Assembly (NCBI GenBank): GCA_934256595.1
Contig: CAKQOW010000004.1
Coordinates: 1 to 64,000, forward strand
From: an uncultured Clostridia bacterium
Lineage (GTDB): Bacteria > Bacillota > Clostridia > Peptostreptococcales > Anaerovoracaceae
Direction of reading: 5' to 3'
Length of the DNA stretch: 64,000 nucleotides
Of this stretch, positions 8,205-16,778 are shown one piece after another. The number at the start of each line of letters is the position of its first letter. The stretch's first letter is position 1. Both the position numbers and the translations under genes were made by a program. The notes beneath the pieces were generated by a model. It was not told the DNA's origin and made no database searches. It saw only the letters and a list, made by a program, of their open reading frames with translations.

Positions 8205-9675
8205 TTACAGAGCAGAAATAGATACAATAGATAAACAGATAACGAAGCTGCTTGAGCAGAGAATGCAGACGGTGAGGAATATAGGGATCTGCAAGCAGAC
8301 CATGGGTAAACCGGTGCTTGATGCTTCAAGAGAAAACAGCAAGCTGGAAACGCTGAAGGCTCAGACTGACGAGGACTCCTACAGCTATATTGCAGAAATT
8401 TTTAAGGAAATAATGGCGCAGAGCCGGAGATTTCAGGAGGATCACAAGGCTGATTACGGACTTCTCGGCAGGACTTTGGGATACAGCTTTTCTCCGCAGA
8501 TACACAAAAGCCTCGGAGGCTACAGCTATGAGCTGTTTGAGGTTGAGCCCGAAAATCTCAAGGGATTTTTTGAAAACACAGCCCTTAAGGGCTTCAATGT
8601 TACGATTCCCTACAAAAAAGATGTAATAAAATACTGCAGCTCCCTGTCAGATGCGGCGCAAAAGACGGGCAGTGTAAATACAATAGTAAGAAATCCCGAC
8701 GGAAGCTTTGCGGGACACAACACAGATTATTACGGTCTTGATTACCTCATCAGGTCGGCAGGCTTTGAGGTTTCGGGGGCCAAGATAATTATACTGGGAA
8801 ACGGCGGAGTTTCAGGAACTGTAAGACAGCTTATGAAGGATAGCGGAGCGGCGGAGGTCGTAACGATATCAAGAAAGGGCGAGGAAAATTACGAAAATAT
8901 TTCAAGGCATTATGATGCCGAATTCGTTATAAATACGACGCCGGTGGGTATGTATCCCGATAACGGCAGAGCAGTCATAGATATAACAGAGTTCAAAAGC
9001 TGCAGAGGCGTTATAGACCTTATATACAATCCGATAAAAACAAGGCTTGTTATGGACGCGGAGAATATGGGAATACCCGCAGAGGGGGGACTTAAAATGC
9101 TTGTAGCGCAGGCCGCAGGAGCCTGCGAGCTGTTTCTCGGCAGTAAAATTTCCGATGAGATGATAGAGGCCGAATATATGAGGATTTTGAGACAGGTTGA
9201 AAACATAATTCTCATAGGTATGCCCGGCTGCGGCAAATCATCAATAGGCGAAAGGCTTGCGGAGATAACAGGCAAGAGCTTTGCAGACAGCGACATCAAA
9301 ATCATAGAGCAGACAGGAAGAAGCGCCGAGGATATAATATGCTCCGATGGTGAGGAGTATTTTCGCAGGGTGGAAACAGCCGTTGCAAAGGCAGAGGGCG
9401 CGCATACAGGCTGCGTAATCGCAACAGGCGGCGGAGTCGTAACCAGAGAAGAAAACCTCGATCTGCTGAGGCAAAACGGCAGAATAGTATATATCAAAAG
9501 AAGCCTTGAGGATTTAAGCTCGGACGGAAGACCCATATCTGCGGCAAACAGAATAGAGGATTTATTCAGGCAGAGAAAGACGGCCTATGAGAGCTGGAGC
9601 GACTTTGAGGCTGAGAATACGGGAATAGAAGAAACTGCTGCCAAAATAGCGCAGCAGCTTGGATACGGGAGGTAA
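8191..9675 (+). CDS. Chorismate mutase - shikimate dehydrogenase - shikimate kinase fusion
   Basis: One 494-residue chain carries three enzymes. Residues 1-86 are an AroQ-type chorismate mutase: Arg7, Arg24, Lys35, Asp44, Arg47 and Glu48 line up with the catalytic set of the E. coli enzyme. Residues about 87-330 are shikimate dehydrogenase (AroE), with SFSPQIHKSL, NVTIPYKKD and the nucleotide loop LGNGGVSG. From about 335 to 494 is shikimate kinase (AroK), with the P-loop GMPGCGKSS at 343-351, YFRRVE and ATGGGVV. AroE-AroK pairs are known in Firmicutes; the added N-terminal mutase is unusual as far as I know. It would supply the mutase that pheA appears to lack. Confidence 0.93.
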   Translation: MRLDDYRAEIDTIDKQITKLLEQRMQTVRNIGICKQTMGKPVLDASRENSKLETLKAQTDEDSYSYIAEIFKEIMAQSRRFQEDHKADYGLLGRTLGYSFSPQIHKSLGGYSYELFEVEPENLKGFFENTALKGFNVTIPYKKDVIKYCSSLSDAAQKTGSVNTIVRNPDGSFAGHNTDYYGLDYLIRSAGFEVSGAKIIILGNGGVSGTVRQLMKDSGAAEVVTISRKGEENYENISRHYDAEFVINTTPVGMYPDNGRAVIDITEFKSCRGVIDLIYNPIKTRLVMDAENMGIPAEGGLKMLVAQAAGACELFLGSKISDEMIEAEYMRILRQVENIILIGMPGCGKSSIGERLAEITGKSFADSDIKIIEQTGRSAEDIICSDGEEYFRRVETAVAKAEGAHTGCVIATGGGVVTREENLDLLRQNGRIVYIKRSLEDLSSDGRPISAANRIEDLFRQRKTAYESWSDFEAENTGIEETAAKIAQQLGYGR

Positions 9676-9680
9676 GGACA

Positions 9681-10103
9681 ATGAAGCTTCTTGTTATAAA
9701 CGGACCTAATCTGAATATGCTGGGCATAAGAGAGCCCGATATTTACGGCAAAAACACCTATGAGGAGCTTGTGCACCTTATACAGAAAACCTGCGAGCAA
9801 AAAGGCATTGAGGTGGAGATTTACCAGTCAAACACCGAGGGCTTTATAGTTGATAAAATCCAGCAGGCCTACGGCAATACAGACGGCATAATAATAAATC
9901 CTGCGGCCTATACTCATACCAGCATTGCAATACTTGATGCCCTCAAGGCGACAGATATCGAAACCGTAGAGGTGCATTTATCCGATATAACCAGCAGAGA
10001 GGAATTCCGAAAGCATTCCTACGTTTCCCTTGCGGCAGCCAAGACCATCTGCGGCAAAGGCTTTGACGGTTATGTGGAGGCAATCGAATATTTCTGCAGA
10101 TAA
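9681..10103 (+). CDS. aroQ: 3-dehydroquinate dehydratase, type II
   Basis: Dehydrates 3-dehydroquinate to 3-dehydroshikimate; the type II enzyme is a dodecamer. The 140-residue protein shows NGPNLNMLGIREPDIYG with the catalytic Tyr, NTEGFIVD, INPAAYTHTS, and EVHLSDITSREEFRKHS, all expected. It begins six bases after the trifunctional gene and closes the operon, with a terminator at 10120. With it, the window encodes every step from DAHP to chorismate and on to prephenate. Confidence 0.95.
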   Translation: MKLLVINGPNLNMLGIREPDIYGKNTYEELVHLIQKTCEQKGIEVEIYQSNTEGFIVDKIQQAYGNTDGIIINPAAYTHTSIAILDALKATDIETVEVHLSDITSREEFRKHSYVSLAAAKTICGKGFDGYVEAIEYFCR

Positions 10104-10119
10104 ATTTTAATTGAAAATC

Positions 10120-10159
10120 CGGTTTGTGTTTGTAATGTGAACGCAGACCGTCTTTTTTT
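10120..10159 (+). terminator. Terminator of the aromatic operon
   Basis: CGGTTTGTGT (10120-10129) pairs with ACGCAGACCG (10141-10150) at all ten positions with two G-T pairs; TTTTTTT follows at 10153-10159. It lies 17 bases after aroQ. Confidence 0.8.
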
Positions 10160-10526
10160 GTAAATAAAAAGTTTAAACAATTCATAAACTGAACATTCAT
10201 GTATCACTTTGGGCTGGTAATATTTAACCATAAGATAATTCCGCAGATGTAAAGGAGGCCGGTATGAAAAGAGGTTTAACACGCCGTAAGCAAGAAATCC
10301 CCCTCCTCTACAGGTGGCGGGATGAATTGCGATAAACACGGCGCTTCTTGACCTTTGTATTGCATCGTAATATAATGATAGCAGGCTCAAAAGAAATATC
10401 GCAAGTCATATCGCAACGATATATAGTATAATATCAGTCTGATATTCGCTGGATATTGTATGTAGGGATTATGTAAAACACCTTTTGATCCCAACTCCAT
10501 ATAATCTGATTATAAAGGCGGGCAAG

Positions 10527-11669
10527 ATGGCAAACAAAGCAATTAAGTACAGACTGTATCCGACAACTGAACAGAAAACCATGTTTGCAAAGACTTTCGG
10601 ATGCTGCCGCAAGGTCTATAATCTTATGCTTAATGACAAGGTTGAAAGCTACAAAAAAACCGGCAGATTTGCAGCTGTGACACCTGCCATGTATAAAAAG
10701 GATTATCCATTCCTGAAAGAAGTAGACAGTCTTGCCCTTGCCAATGTGCAGTTAAATCTGCAGAGCGCTTTCAGAAGCTGTTTCGACAAATCCCGTAAAA
10801 GGCAGAATGGATTTCCTAAATTCAAGTCAGCCAAACACAGCAGAAAAGCCTATACCACCAATAATCAGAAGGGCACTGTTGCTATTATTGATAATGCTGT
10901 AAAACTGCCTAAAATCGGTAAGGTTAAAGCTGTAATTCACCGCAAGCCTGATGCTGGATGGATTATTAAGTCTGCAACTGTATCTCAGGACAGCGATGGC
11001 AGATATTACGTATCTGTGCTTTTTGAATTTGCAAGTAATATTACGCCTGTTCCGATATCTGATAATGCTGTTGGTCTTGACTATGCCTCTGATGGTCTTT
11101 ATGTTGATGATAAAGGTAATACAGGTACCAACCATAAATATTATCGTGAAAGCCATAAAAAACTTGCAAAGGAGCAGCGCAGGCTTTCCCGTATGAAAGG
11201 CTCTAAAAAAGGTGAGACTAAATCCAATAACTATATTAAGCAGCTCTGCAAAGTAAACAAAATCCATAGGCATATATCAAATCAGAGGCTGGATAATCTG
11301 CATAAAATATCTGCTGAGATAGCCAATCAGTATGATGTTGTATGTGTTGAAAGTCTGGATATGAAAGCTATGTCCAATAAGGGCTTTGGTAACGGTAAAG
11401 CTACTATGGATAACGGATATGGATTATTTCTGAATATGCTGGAGTACAAACTTTCTGACAGAGGTAAATATCTTGTTAAAGTAGATAAATGGTTTCCGTC
11501 AAGTCAGATATGTCATTCCTGCGGGGCGCTTCACCCTGAAATGAAAAACCTCGCAAACCGTACAATGGTATGTGACTGCGGTCTGACAATCAGCCGCGAC
11601 CAAAACGTTGCCATAAATATAAGGCGTGAAGGCTTGAGGATACTAAAATCAGAGTCTTCTATAGCGTAA
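10527..11669 (+). CDS. tnpB: RNA-guided endonuclease TnpB
   Basis: TnpB is the ancestor-like relative of Cas12, a RuvC nuclease guided by an RNA made from the element's right end. The protein has 380 residues from ATG 10527, behind AAAGGCGGG; an in-frame ATG at 10485 lacks such a site. It shows the N-terminal KYRLYPTTEQ helix, RuvC residues Asp185 (GLDYASDG), Glu275 (VESLDM) and Asp358 (SRDQNVAINI), and a four-Cys zinc finger (CHSCG...CDCG) between the last two. All catalytic residues are present, so the nuclease is probably active. Confidence 0.93.
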   Translation: MANKAIKYRLYPTTEQKTMFAKTFGCCRKVYNLMLNDKVESYKKTGRFAAVTPAMYKKDYPFLKEVDSLALANVQLNLQSAFRSCFDKSRKRQNGFPKFKSAKHSRKAYTTNNQKGTVAIIDNAVKLPKIGKVKAVIHRKPDAGWIIKSATVSQDSDGRYYVSVLFEFASNITPVPISDNAVGLDYASDGLYVDDKGNTGTNHKYYRESHKKLAKEQRRLSRMKGSKKGETKSNNYIKQLCKVNKIHRHISNQRLDNLHKISAEIANQYDVVCVESLDMKAMSNKGFGNGKATMDNGYGLFLNMLEYKLSDRGKYLVKVDKWFPSSQICHSCGALHPEMKNLANRTMVCDCGLTISRDQNVAINIRREGLRILKSESSIA

Positions 11670-11817
11670 ATAATATATGGTAGGCCAGGAACTGGCCGAA
11701 CCAAACGCCTGTGGACACTGCATCAGACCTGGCGATACCGTAAGGTATCAGCCGGGCAGTAGTGGCTGAAGCAGGAAGCCCCGACTTCTAAGCGAAGCTA
11801 AAGTCGGGGTAGTTCAC
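11670..11817 (+). ncRNA. Omega RNA (guide RNA scaffold) of TnpB
   Basis: The segment between the tnpB stop and the right end is highly structured: GGCCAG-GAA-CTGGCC, GATACC-GTAA-GGTATC, and the terminal CCCCGACTT/AAGTCGGGG stem. This is the usual position and architecture of omega RNA, which may begin inside the tnpB 3' end. The guide would be the flanking DNA after about 11817, which here is NADAR gene sequence. Confidence 0.7.
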
Positions 11818-12322
11818 GCAACTGGTACAAGTCGGACTTTGTGGTGGAGAAAATTAAATTTTCATCGATGGAGCAGTTTATGATGTATCAGAAAGCTGTG
11901 CATTTCAATGACCTTGCATCTGCTGAGCAGATACTTGAAACTGATGATGTTGCAGAGATAAAAGCACTTGGCAGAGGTGTAACAGGATATGAAGAAAGCT
12001 GCTGGAACGGAATAAGGCAGATTATTGTCTATGAGGGGCTTATTGCAAAGTTCTCACAGAATGAAGAATTGAAAAAACTGCTTGTCGGAACCGGAAACGA
12101 TATTCTGGCTGAGTGTGCGGTGAAAGACAGAATATGGGGAATAGGTATATCGATGAAAGACTCGGATAGATTTGATAAAACCAAGTGGAAAGGACAGAAC
12201 CTGCTGGGATATGCTATTATGATGGTAAGGAGCAGATTAAGATGAGCTTAAAGCTCTGAAAGTAAATTTGCGAGGCAGATAAACATAAAAGAGATAAAAA
12301 ATACTTTTTTGAAAGGGAAACT

Positions 12323-13465
12323 ATGAAATCAGTAAAATATTTAAGAGCGCCCGTTATTGCTTTAATAATCATCTCCCTTATATTAGGGACAACTTCATTT
12401 GCGGCTGCTGCGGCCAAACCGAAACTGTCAGCGCAGAAGCTGAGTATTAGAGCAGGCAGTACAAGTGAGCTTAGAGTAAAAAATGCAGATAAAAAAATCA
12501 TATGGTCAACATCTGACAAAAAAATTGCGACTGTGAAGTCTGCAGGTAAGACTAAGGCGAAGATAAGCGCCAAAAAGACCGGAAGCTGCGTTATTACGGC
12601 AAAGGTTTCAAAGAAATACACATTAAAATGCAGGGTCAAGGTTCTGGCAAAGAAGCAGAGTAATTCACAGCTTGCGCTTAAGACCATAGAATACTCCAAT
12701 CTGACAGATGAGTATTCACGCGGCATTTTGTCAGATTTGCTTGCTCAAAATGATATTGAAGCATCGCGCATTGATGCTTTAATGACCCGTATTGATCAGT
12801 TTAACGGCAGCGTCAGGAAAGAGTGGCTGACCGACGGATTTGAAATTATATCACCCACAAAAACAAAGTATGATGTTTACGATATGCAGGACGAATATAC
12901 GGCAAAAAACGGCACTTTTCCGGGGTATAACTGTCGTATCACTGCCTTTGGTCTGATGAGCCCGAATATTGAAACTGTCAAAGAACTTCCTGAAAAACAG
13001 GGGGAAGATTTTCTATTTATGGATTTAGAGACAATTGCTTCTGATACAAAAGCCCTTTGCGGAGACAGCACTGACAGGTTTTGCGCCCTGTTTGCGCCTG
13101 TAGCCGCAGCACAAAGCACGAAAGTTGAGACACAGGTCAAGGCGCTGCAGAGAGAGTGGGCAGCACGCGGAATTACTTTTTCAGACAGCAAGGCGCGTTT
13201 GATTTCCGTAATTTTTCATGATAAATTTTCAGATGATGAGAATACGCTTTCTGTAGGTCATGCCGGGGTGCTGCTGACTTCTGACGACGGCAAACTGTAT
13301 TTTATTGAAAAGGTTGCTTTTCAGGAGCCTTACCGCCTTATTAAATTCAGCAGCAGAACAGAATTAAGCGGTTATCTGATGAAAAAATATGATACATCGT
13401 GGGGGCAGGGTACTACACGTCCGTTTATTATGGAGAATGATGCCTTAATGAAAGGCTACAGATAA
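12323..13465 (+). CDS. Secreted DUF4300 protein with Ig-like domain
   Basis: The protein has 380 residues. A signal peptide (positively charged start, hydrophobic stretch to about residue 28 ending FAAAAAK) is followed by a bacterial Ig-like (Big_2) module at about 30-105 (KLSIRAGSTSEL, WSTSDKKIATV, SCVITAKVSKKY). The rest, starting near YSNLTDEYSRG, matches my memory of the DUF4300 family, with NCRITAFGL, GHAGVLL, LYFIEKVAFQEPY and a C-terminal WGQGTTRPFIMEN. The biochemical role of DUF4300 is unknown; location outside the membrane is inferred. AAAGGGAAACT precedes the ATG. It stands alone between the NADAR remnant and a terminator. Confidence 0.75.
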   Translation: MKSVKYLRAPVIALIIISLILGTTSFAAAAAKPKLSAQKLSIRAGSTSELRVKNADKKIIWSTSDKKIATVKSAGKTKAKISAKKTGSCVITAKVSKKYTLKCRVKVLAKKQSNSQLALKTIEYSNLTDEYSRGILSDLLAQNDIEASRIDALMTRIDQFNGSVRKEWLTDGFEIISPTKTKYDVYDMQDEYTAKNGTFPGYNCRITAFGLMSPNIETVKELPEKQGEDFLFMDLETIASDTKALCGDSTDRFCALFAPVAAAQSTKVETQVKALQREWAARGITFSDSKARLISVIFHDKFSDDENTLSVGHAGVLLTSDDGKLYFIEKVAFQEPYRLIKFSSRTELSGYLMKKYDTSWGQGTTRPFIMENDALMKGYR

Positions 13466-13501
13466 TAAAGGCTGGTTTTTTAAAATTTCCACAGTTTTAG
13501 G

Positions 13502-13527
13502 AGAGTCGGAGCAATTCGGCTCTTTTT
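13502..13527 (+). terminator. Terminator after the DUF4300 gene
   Basis: AGAGTCGGA (13502-13510) pairs with TTCGGCTCT (13515-13523) around GCAA, followed by TTTTT. Confidence 0.75.
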
Positions 13528-13571
13528 GATTGCAGAATTTAAATTATAACAAAAATAAAGCAAACGGCATA

Positions 13572-13621
13572 TTGAAATTATGTTTAACAGTAGTATAATA
13601 GTGTTGTGAATGATTGTTCAC
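13572..13621 (+). promoter_or_regulatory. Promoter and likely operator of the TetR operon
   Basis: TTGAAA (13572-13577) and TATAAT (13594-13599) are 16 bases apart. Over the start point lies the inverted repeat GTGAA-TGATTG-TTCAC (13606-13621), typical of TetR-family operators. Autoregulation by the adjacent TetR protein is inferred. Confidence 0.7.
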
Positions 13622-13632
13622 GAGAGGGAATT

Positions 13633-14250
13633 ATGTACAAGAAATTAGATGATGAAATTTTAAATAATATACTTGAGTCCGGCATTGATGAATTTGTTGA
13701 CAGAGGTATTAACGGCGCAAATATGAGAAGCATTGCGCAGCGGGCGGGCGTCAGTGTCGGAGTCATATACAAATACTACAGCGACAAGGACAGCTTTTTC
13801 AGAGCCTGCCTTGCCCACAGCCTGCAGCTTTTAGACAGCGTACTTGCGGAGGCTGTAAATGAAGAGGACGATTTTGACTCCTGCATCAGAAACGTAGTAT
13901 ATGCGCTAGTAAGACATTCTGAGCAGCATTCAAACTACAATGCCATGTATAACGAGATAACGGCAGGCGGTTGCAGAGCTTATGCCGCAGAGCTTGCAAG
14001 AGAAATAGAAACAAGGTCGGCGCAGGTATACCGCCGCATCATAGCTAAGGCGCAGGAACAGGGGAGAATTTCAAAAGACGCAGACAGCAAAGCTCTGGCA
14101 TTTTTCTTTGATAACCTGCTGATGATGCTGCAGTTTTCGTTCAGCTGTGAATATTACAAAGAGCGAATGAAAATATTCTGTGGCGACAGCGCAGACAAAA
14201 ATGATATTGCCGAATATATGATTTCATTTATAGAAAAAGCACTTGCTTAG
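13633..14250 (+). CDS. TetR/AcrR family transcriptional regulator
   Basis: The protein has 205 residues. Its N-terminal DNA-binding domain (about 8-55) has the classical helix-turn-helix MRSIAQRAGVSVGVIYKYYSDKDSFF. The C-terminal half is a helical ligand-binding domain with no recognised ligand signature. The start at 13633 follows AGAGGG; an in-frame ATG at 13606 lies inside the operator and is unlikely. It is the first gene of a five-gene run, and its stop codon is part of the Shine-Dalgarno of the kinase gene. It probably represses its own operon and responds to a substrate or product of the enzymes encoded downstream. Confidence 0.88.
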   Translation: MYKKLDDEILNNILESGIDEFVDRGINGANMRSIAQRAGVSVGVIYKYYSDKDSFFRACLAHSLQLLDSVLAEAVNEEDDFDSCIRNVVYALVRHSEQHSNYNAMYNEITAGGCRAYAAELAREIETRSAQVYRRIIAKAQEQGRISKDADSKALAFFFDNLLMMLQFSFSCEYYKERMKIFCGDSADKNDIAEYMISFIEKALA

Positions 14251-14260
14251 GAGGCGTAAT

Positions 14261-15853
14261 ATGTATGTAATAGCTTATGACATAGGTACGACAGGACTCA
14301 AAACCTGCCTGTATTCCATAGAGGACAGAGTAAGTCTTGTGGCAGGTACATATCAGGGGTATGACCTGTATATCCTTGAGGGAGGCGGTGCAGAGCAGGA
14401 CGCGGAGCAGTGGTGGGAGGCTATGTGCAGCACCACAAGGAAGCTGATTGAGCAGACGAAAATTGACCCGGCTGGGATAAAGGGGCTGTCTTTCTGCTCG
14501 CAGATGCAGGGACTTGTACTTGTAGACGATAAGGGAAACGCTCTGAGGCGGCCTATGAGCTATATGGATCAGAGAGCCTCAAAGATTATGAAAGACGTTC
14601 AGGGGAGAGGTATTACAGTTTCAGGTGTAAACATTGTCAAGCTGATTAAATCCCTTGCGGCAACCCATGCGGCATCTACAAGCGTCAAGGATCCGCTGTG
14701 GAAATACAAATGGGTTGAGGCAAACGAGCCGGACATATTTAATAGAGTACATAAATGGCTTGATGTCAAGGAATACCTTATAGCAAGATGTACCGGAAAC
14801 TTTGTAATGACAAAAGACTCTGCATATTCGACTTTTCTCTATGATACGAGGAAAGGCAAAGAGGGCTGGAGCAGGTCGCTTTGCAAAGCCTACGGCGTTG
14901 ATATGAAGCATCTCCCAAAGGTTATAACTTCAACAGATGTTGCAGGGACTCTGACGGAAAAGGCTGCGCAGCAGCTTGGACTTGCGGCAGGCACCGATGT
15001 ATACGGCGGAGGCGGAGATGCCACTCTGATAGGACTTGGAGCAGGCTGCACGCAGACCGGGCAGACCCATATATACTGGGGCACGTCGGGCTGGGTGGAA
15101 ACTGTGACGGACCGGCAGTATGTCGATATAGTTTCAATGATAGCAGCCATTATGAATGCCGAGGACGGCAAGTTCAGCTACTTTGCCGAAATGGAAACGG
15201 CGGGCAAATGCTTTGAGTGGGTCAAAAACCATCTGGCTCTTGACGAGATAGGAATATATTTAAGCAAAACAGATGTTGCAGATAACATAGAGGGGATATA
15301 TGAAAGTCTCTATGATTATCTGTCCGAGGTTATAGCAGAGGTTCCCGCAGGCGCGGGAGGCGTGATATTCACCCCTTGGCTTCACGGCAACAGATGTCCT
15401 TTCGAGGACCCGTCGGCGGCGGGTATGTTCTTTAACATAGGAATTGAAACAGGCAAAAGACAGATGATAAGAGCAGTCGTTGAGGGTGTGTGTTATCATC
15501 TCAGATGGATGCTGGAGTGTCAGGAAAAAAAGATAAAGACATCACAGACTATCAGATTTGCAGGCGGCGGCGCGCTGTCTGATGTCACCTGTCAGATACT
15601 TGCCGATATTACAGGCAGGAAAATACAGACCGTAGCCGATTCCAAAGACGTAGGCTCTGCGGGAGCTGCAATACTTGCAGGAGTAGGCGCAGGGGCAATA
15701 TCCGGATTTGACAAGGTGGCTGGCTACATACCGGCAGACAAAACCTTTGAGCCTGATGAAAGCAGCAGGGCTGTCTACGAAAGAAATTATCAGGTGTTCA
15801 GGCAGCTTTACAGAGACAATAAAAAGAGTTTCAGTATTTTAAACAGGGAGTAG
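14261..15853 (+). CDS. FGGY family carbohydrate kinase (xylulokinase-like)
   Basis: Phosphorylates a sugar or polyol with ATP. The 530-residue protein opens with the phosphate-1 loop YDIGTTGLKTC and has GLSFCSQMQGLV, YMDQRAS, WGTSGWV, the C-terminal FAGGGALSDVTCQILADI and the adenosine-binding GSAGAAILAG. These define the FGGY family. Xylulose, ribulose or another ketose/polyol are possible substrates, and sequence alone does not decide. The start at 14261 follows TTAGGAGG at 14248-14254. It precedes a class II aldolase, the usual partner that cleaves or isomerises a phosphorylated ketose. Confidence 0.85.
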   Translation: MYVIAYDIGTTGLKTCLYSIEDRVSLVAGTYQGYDLYILEGGGAEQDAEQWWEAMCSTTRKLIEQTKIDPAGIKGLSFCSQMQGLVLVDDKGNALRRPMSYMDQRASKIMKDVQGRGITVSGVNIVKLIKSLAATHAASTSVKDPLWKYKWVEANEPDIFNRVHKWLDVKEYLIARCTGNFVMTKDSAYSTFLYDTRKGKEGWSRSLCKAYGVDMKHLPKVITSTDVAGTLTEKAAQQLGLAAGTDVYGGGGDATLIGLGAGCTQTGQTHIYWGTSGWVETVTDRQYVDIVSMIAAIMNAEDGKFSYFAEMETAGKCFEWVKNHLALDEIGIYLSKTDVADNIEGIYESLYDYLSEVIAEVPAGAGGVIFTPWLHGNRCPFEDPSAAGMFFNIGIETGKRQMIRAVVEGVCYHLRWMLECQEKKIKTSQTIRFAGGGALSDVTCQILADITGRKIQTVADSKDVGSAGAAILAGVGAGAISGFDKVAGYIPADKTFEPDESSRAVYERNYQVFRQLYRDNKKSFSILNRE

Positions 15854-15856
15854 ATT

Positions 15857-16777
15857 ATGGATACAGTAAAAGCACAGGAGCTGGTTGCAGAAACCGGCAG
15901 ACAGCTTCTTGATATGGGGCTTGTGGCAAGAACGTGGGGCAATATATCATGCAGAATAGATGGAACCCGCTGCGCCATAACGCCCAGCGGACTTGACTAC
16001 AGACAAATGAAAGCGGAGGACATAGCTGTTCTTGATATTGAGTCGGGAAGCTGGCAGGGAACTCACAAGCCGTCAGGTGAAAAGGGCGTGCATATGGCCG
16101 CCTACAGGCAGTTTGGCGATACGGAGTTTGTAATACATACCCATCAGAATTATGCAACAGCAATAGGTATTTCAGGCTTTGACAGTCTTGATATTACAGA
16201 GGAGGAAACAAAGACTCTGGGCGGTATAGCCCTTGCAGCCTACGGACTTCCGGGAACAAAAAAACTTACAGAGGCCGTTGCAGCTAAGTTAAAAGAGGAA
16301 AACCACACGGTGCTTATGGCTCATCACGGAGCCCTTGTCTGCGGCAGGGACAGAGATGAAGCGATGAAAAGGGCGCAGCTTCTTGAAGAAATATGCAGGA
16401 GAAATATAAGGAATTTTGGCGGCGGTGACAGAGAGGCAGTATTAAAGACGGCGGAGCTTGGCGAGGCTGTATATGCGCAGGTTGATGATATGGCGCAGAT
16501 GATAGGAAGAAAAATTCCCGCAGCCAAAAGCCCGGAGGAAGCAGAAAGACTTCTGCAAAAGCATAATGCGGTGCTTGTAAAAGGAGAGGGCGTAAGAGTC
16601 AGAGCAGACAGTGAAGATGACAGAGAAGCTCTTGCCATGCTTGCCGAAAAGGCCTGCATATGTCACCTGCATACTCTGGGTGAAAGCTCACGAACAAGAC
16701 TTGGCATATTTGATGTAATGCTGATGAATTATGTTTACAGGCATAAATACTCTAAACAGAAGAACGGAGATAAGTAA
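15857..16777 (+). CDS. Class II aldolase/adducin family protein
   Basis: A zinc-dependent retro-aldolase or 4-epimerase acting on sugar phosphates, of the L-fuculose-1-phosphate aldolase/AraD superfamily. It has 306 residues. WGNIS, PSGLDY, PSGEKGVH, HTHQ and AHHGALV give the phosphate-binding and metal-ligand pattern (His-x-His and a downstream His-His). The catalytic domain ends near residue 200. The last 100 residues are an extension not present in the 215-residue aldolases; it contains a second region starting AQVDDMAQMIGRKIP that resembles the C-terminal part of longer family members. It starts three bases after the kinase, so the two are probably co-translated. Confidence 0.82.
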   Translation: MDTVKAQELVAETGRQLLDMGLVARTWGNISCRIDGTRCAITPSGLDYRQMKAEDIAVLDIESGSWQGTHKPSGEKGVHMAAYRQFGDTEFVIHTHQNYATAIGISGFDSLDITEEETKTLGGIALAAYGLPGTKKLTEAVAAKLKEENHTVLMAHHGALVCGRDRDEAMKRAQLLEEICRRNIRNFGGGDREAVLKTAELGEAVYAQVDDMAQMIGRKIPAAKSPEEAERLLQKHNAVLVKGEGVRVRADSEDDREALAMLAEKACICHLHTLGESSRTRLGIFDVMLMNYVYRHKYSKQKNGDK

Positions 16778-16778
16778 A

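Larger units (their letters stand above)
10281..11819 (+). mobile_element. IS200/IS605-type TnpB-only element
   Basis: The element carries tnpB but no Y1 transposase tnpA, as in IS1341-type elements. The left end near 10285-10330 has an imperfect hairpin (GAAATCCCCCTCC against GGTGGCGGGAT). The right end has a perfect nine-base stem CCCCGACTT/AAGTCGGGG (11779-11787, 11801-11809) followed by TAGTTCAC. Exact ends are uncertain by about four bases because ACGC is shared at both sides. The left flank is TTTAAC (10275-10280), a candidate target/TAM word. There is no target-site duplication beyond ACGC, as expected for this family. Movement would need a tnpA supplied elsewhere. Confidence 0.8.
10264..12245 (+). 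pseudogene. NADAR family gene interrupted by a TnpB element
   Basis: A strong AAAGGAGG at 10253-10260 precedes ATG 10264 and seven codons (MKRGLTR) up to 10284. The frame continues at 11820 with NWYKSDFVV, FSSMEQFMMYQKA, LGRGVTGYEESCW, LAECAVKDRIWGIG and WKGQNLLGYAIMMVR, the YbiA/NADAR fold, to TGA at 12245. Joining 10264-10284 to 11820-12245 gives an uninterrupted 148-residue protein, close to family size. The word ACGC occurs at both junctions (10281-10284 and 11816-11819), so removal between the copies restores the frame. NADAR proteins act on ADP-ribosylated or riboflavin-intermediate substrates. The distal part alone (from 11841) could still be translated but lacks its N-terminus. Confidence 0.75.

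Noticed and set aside
10285..10526. A tnpA Y1 transposase for the TnpB element
   Set aside because: The 240 bases before tnpB hold no HUH motif or open frame of suitable size.
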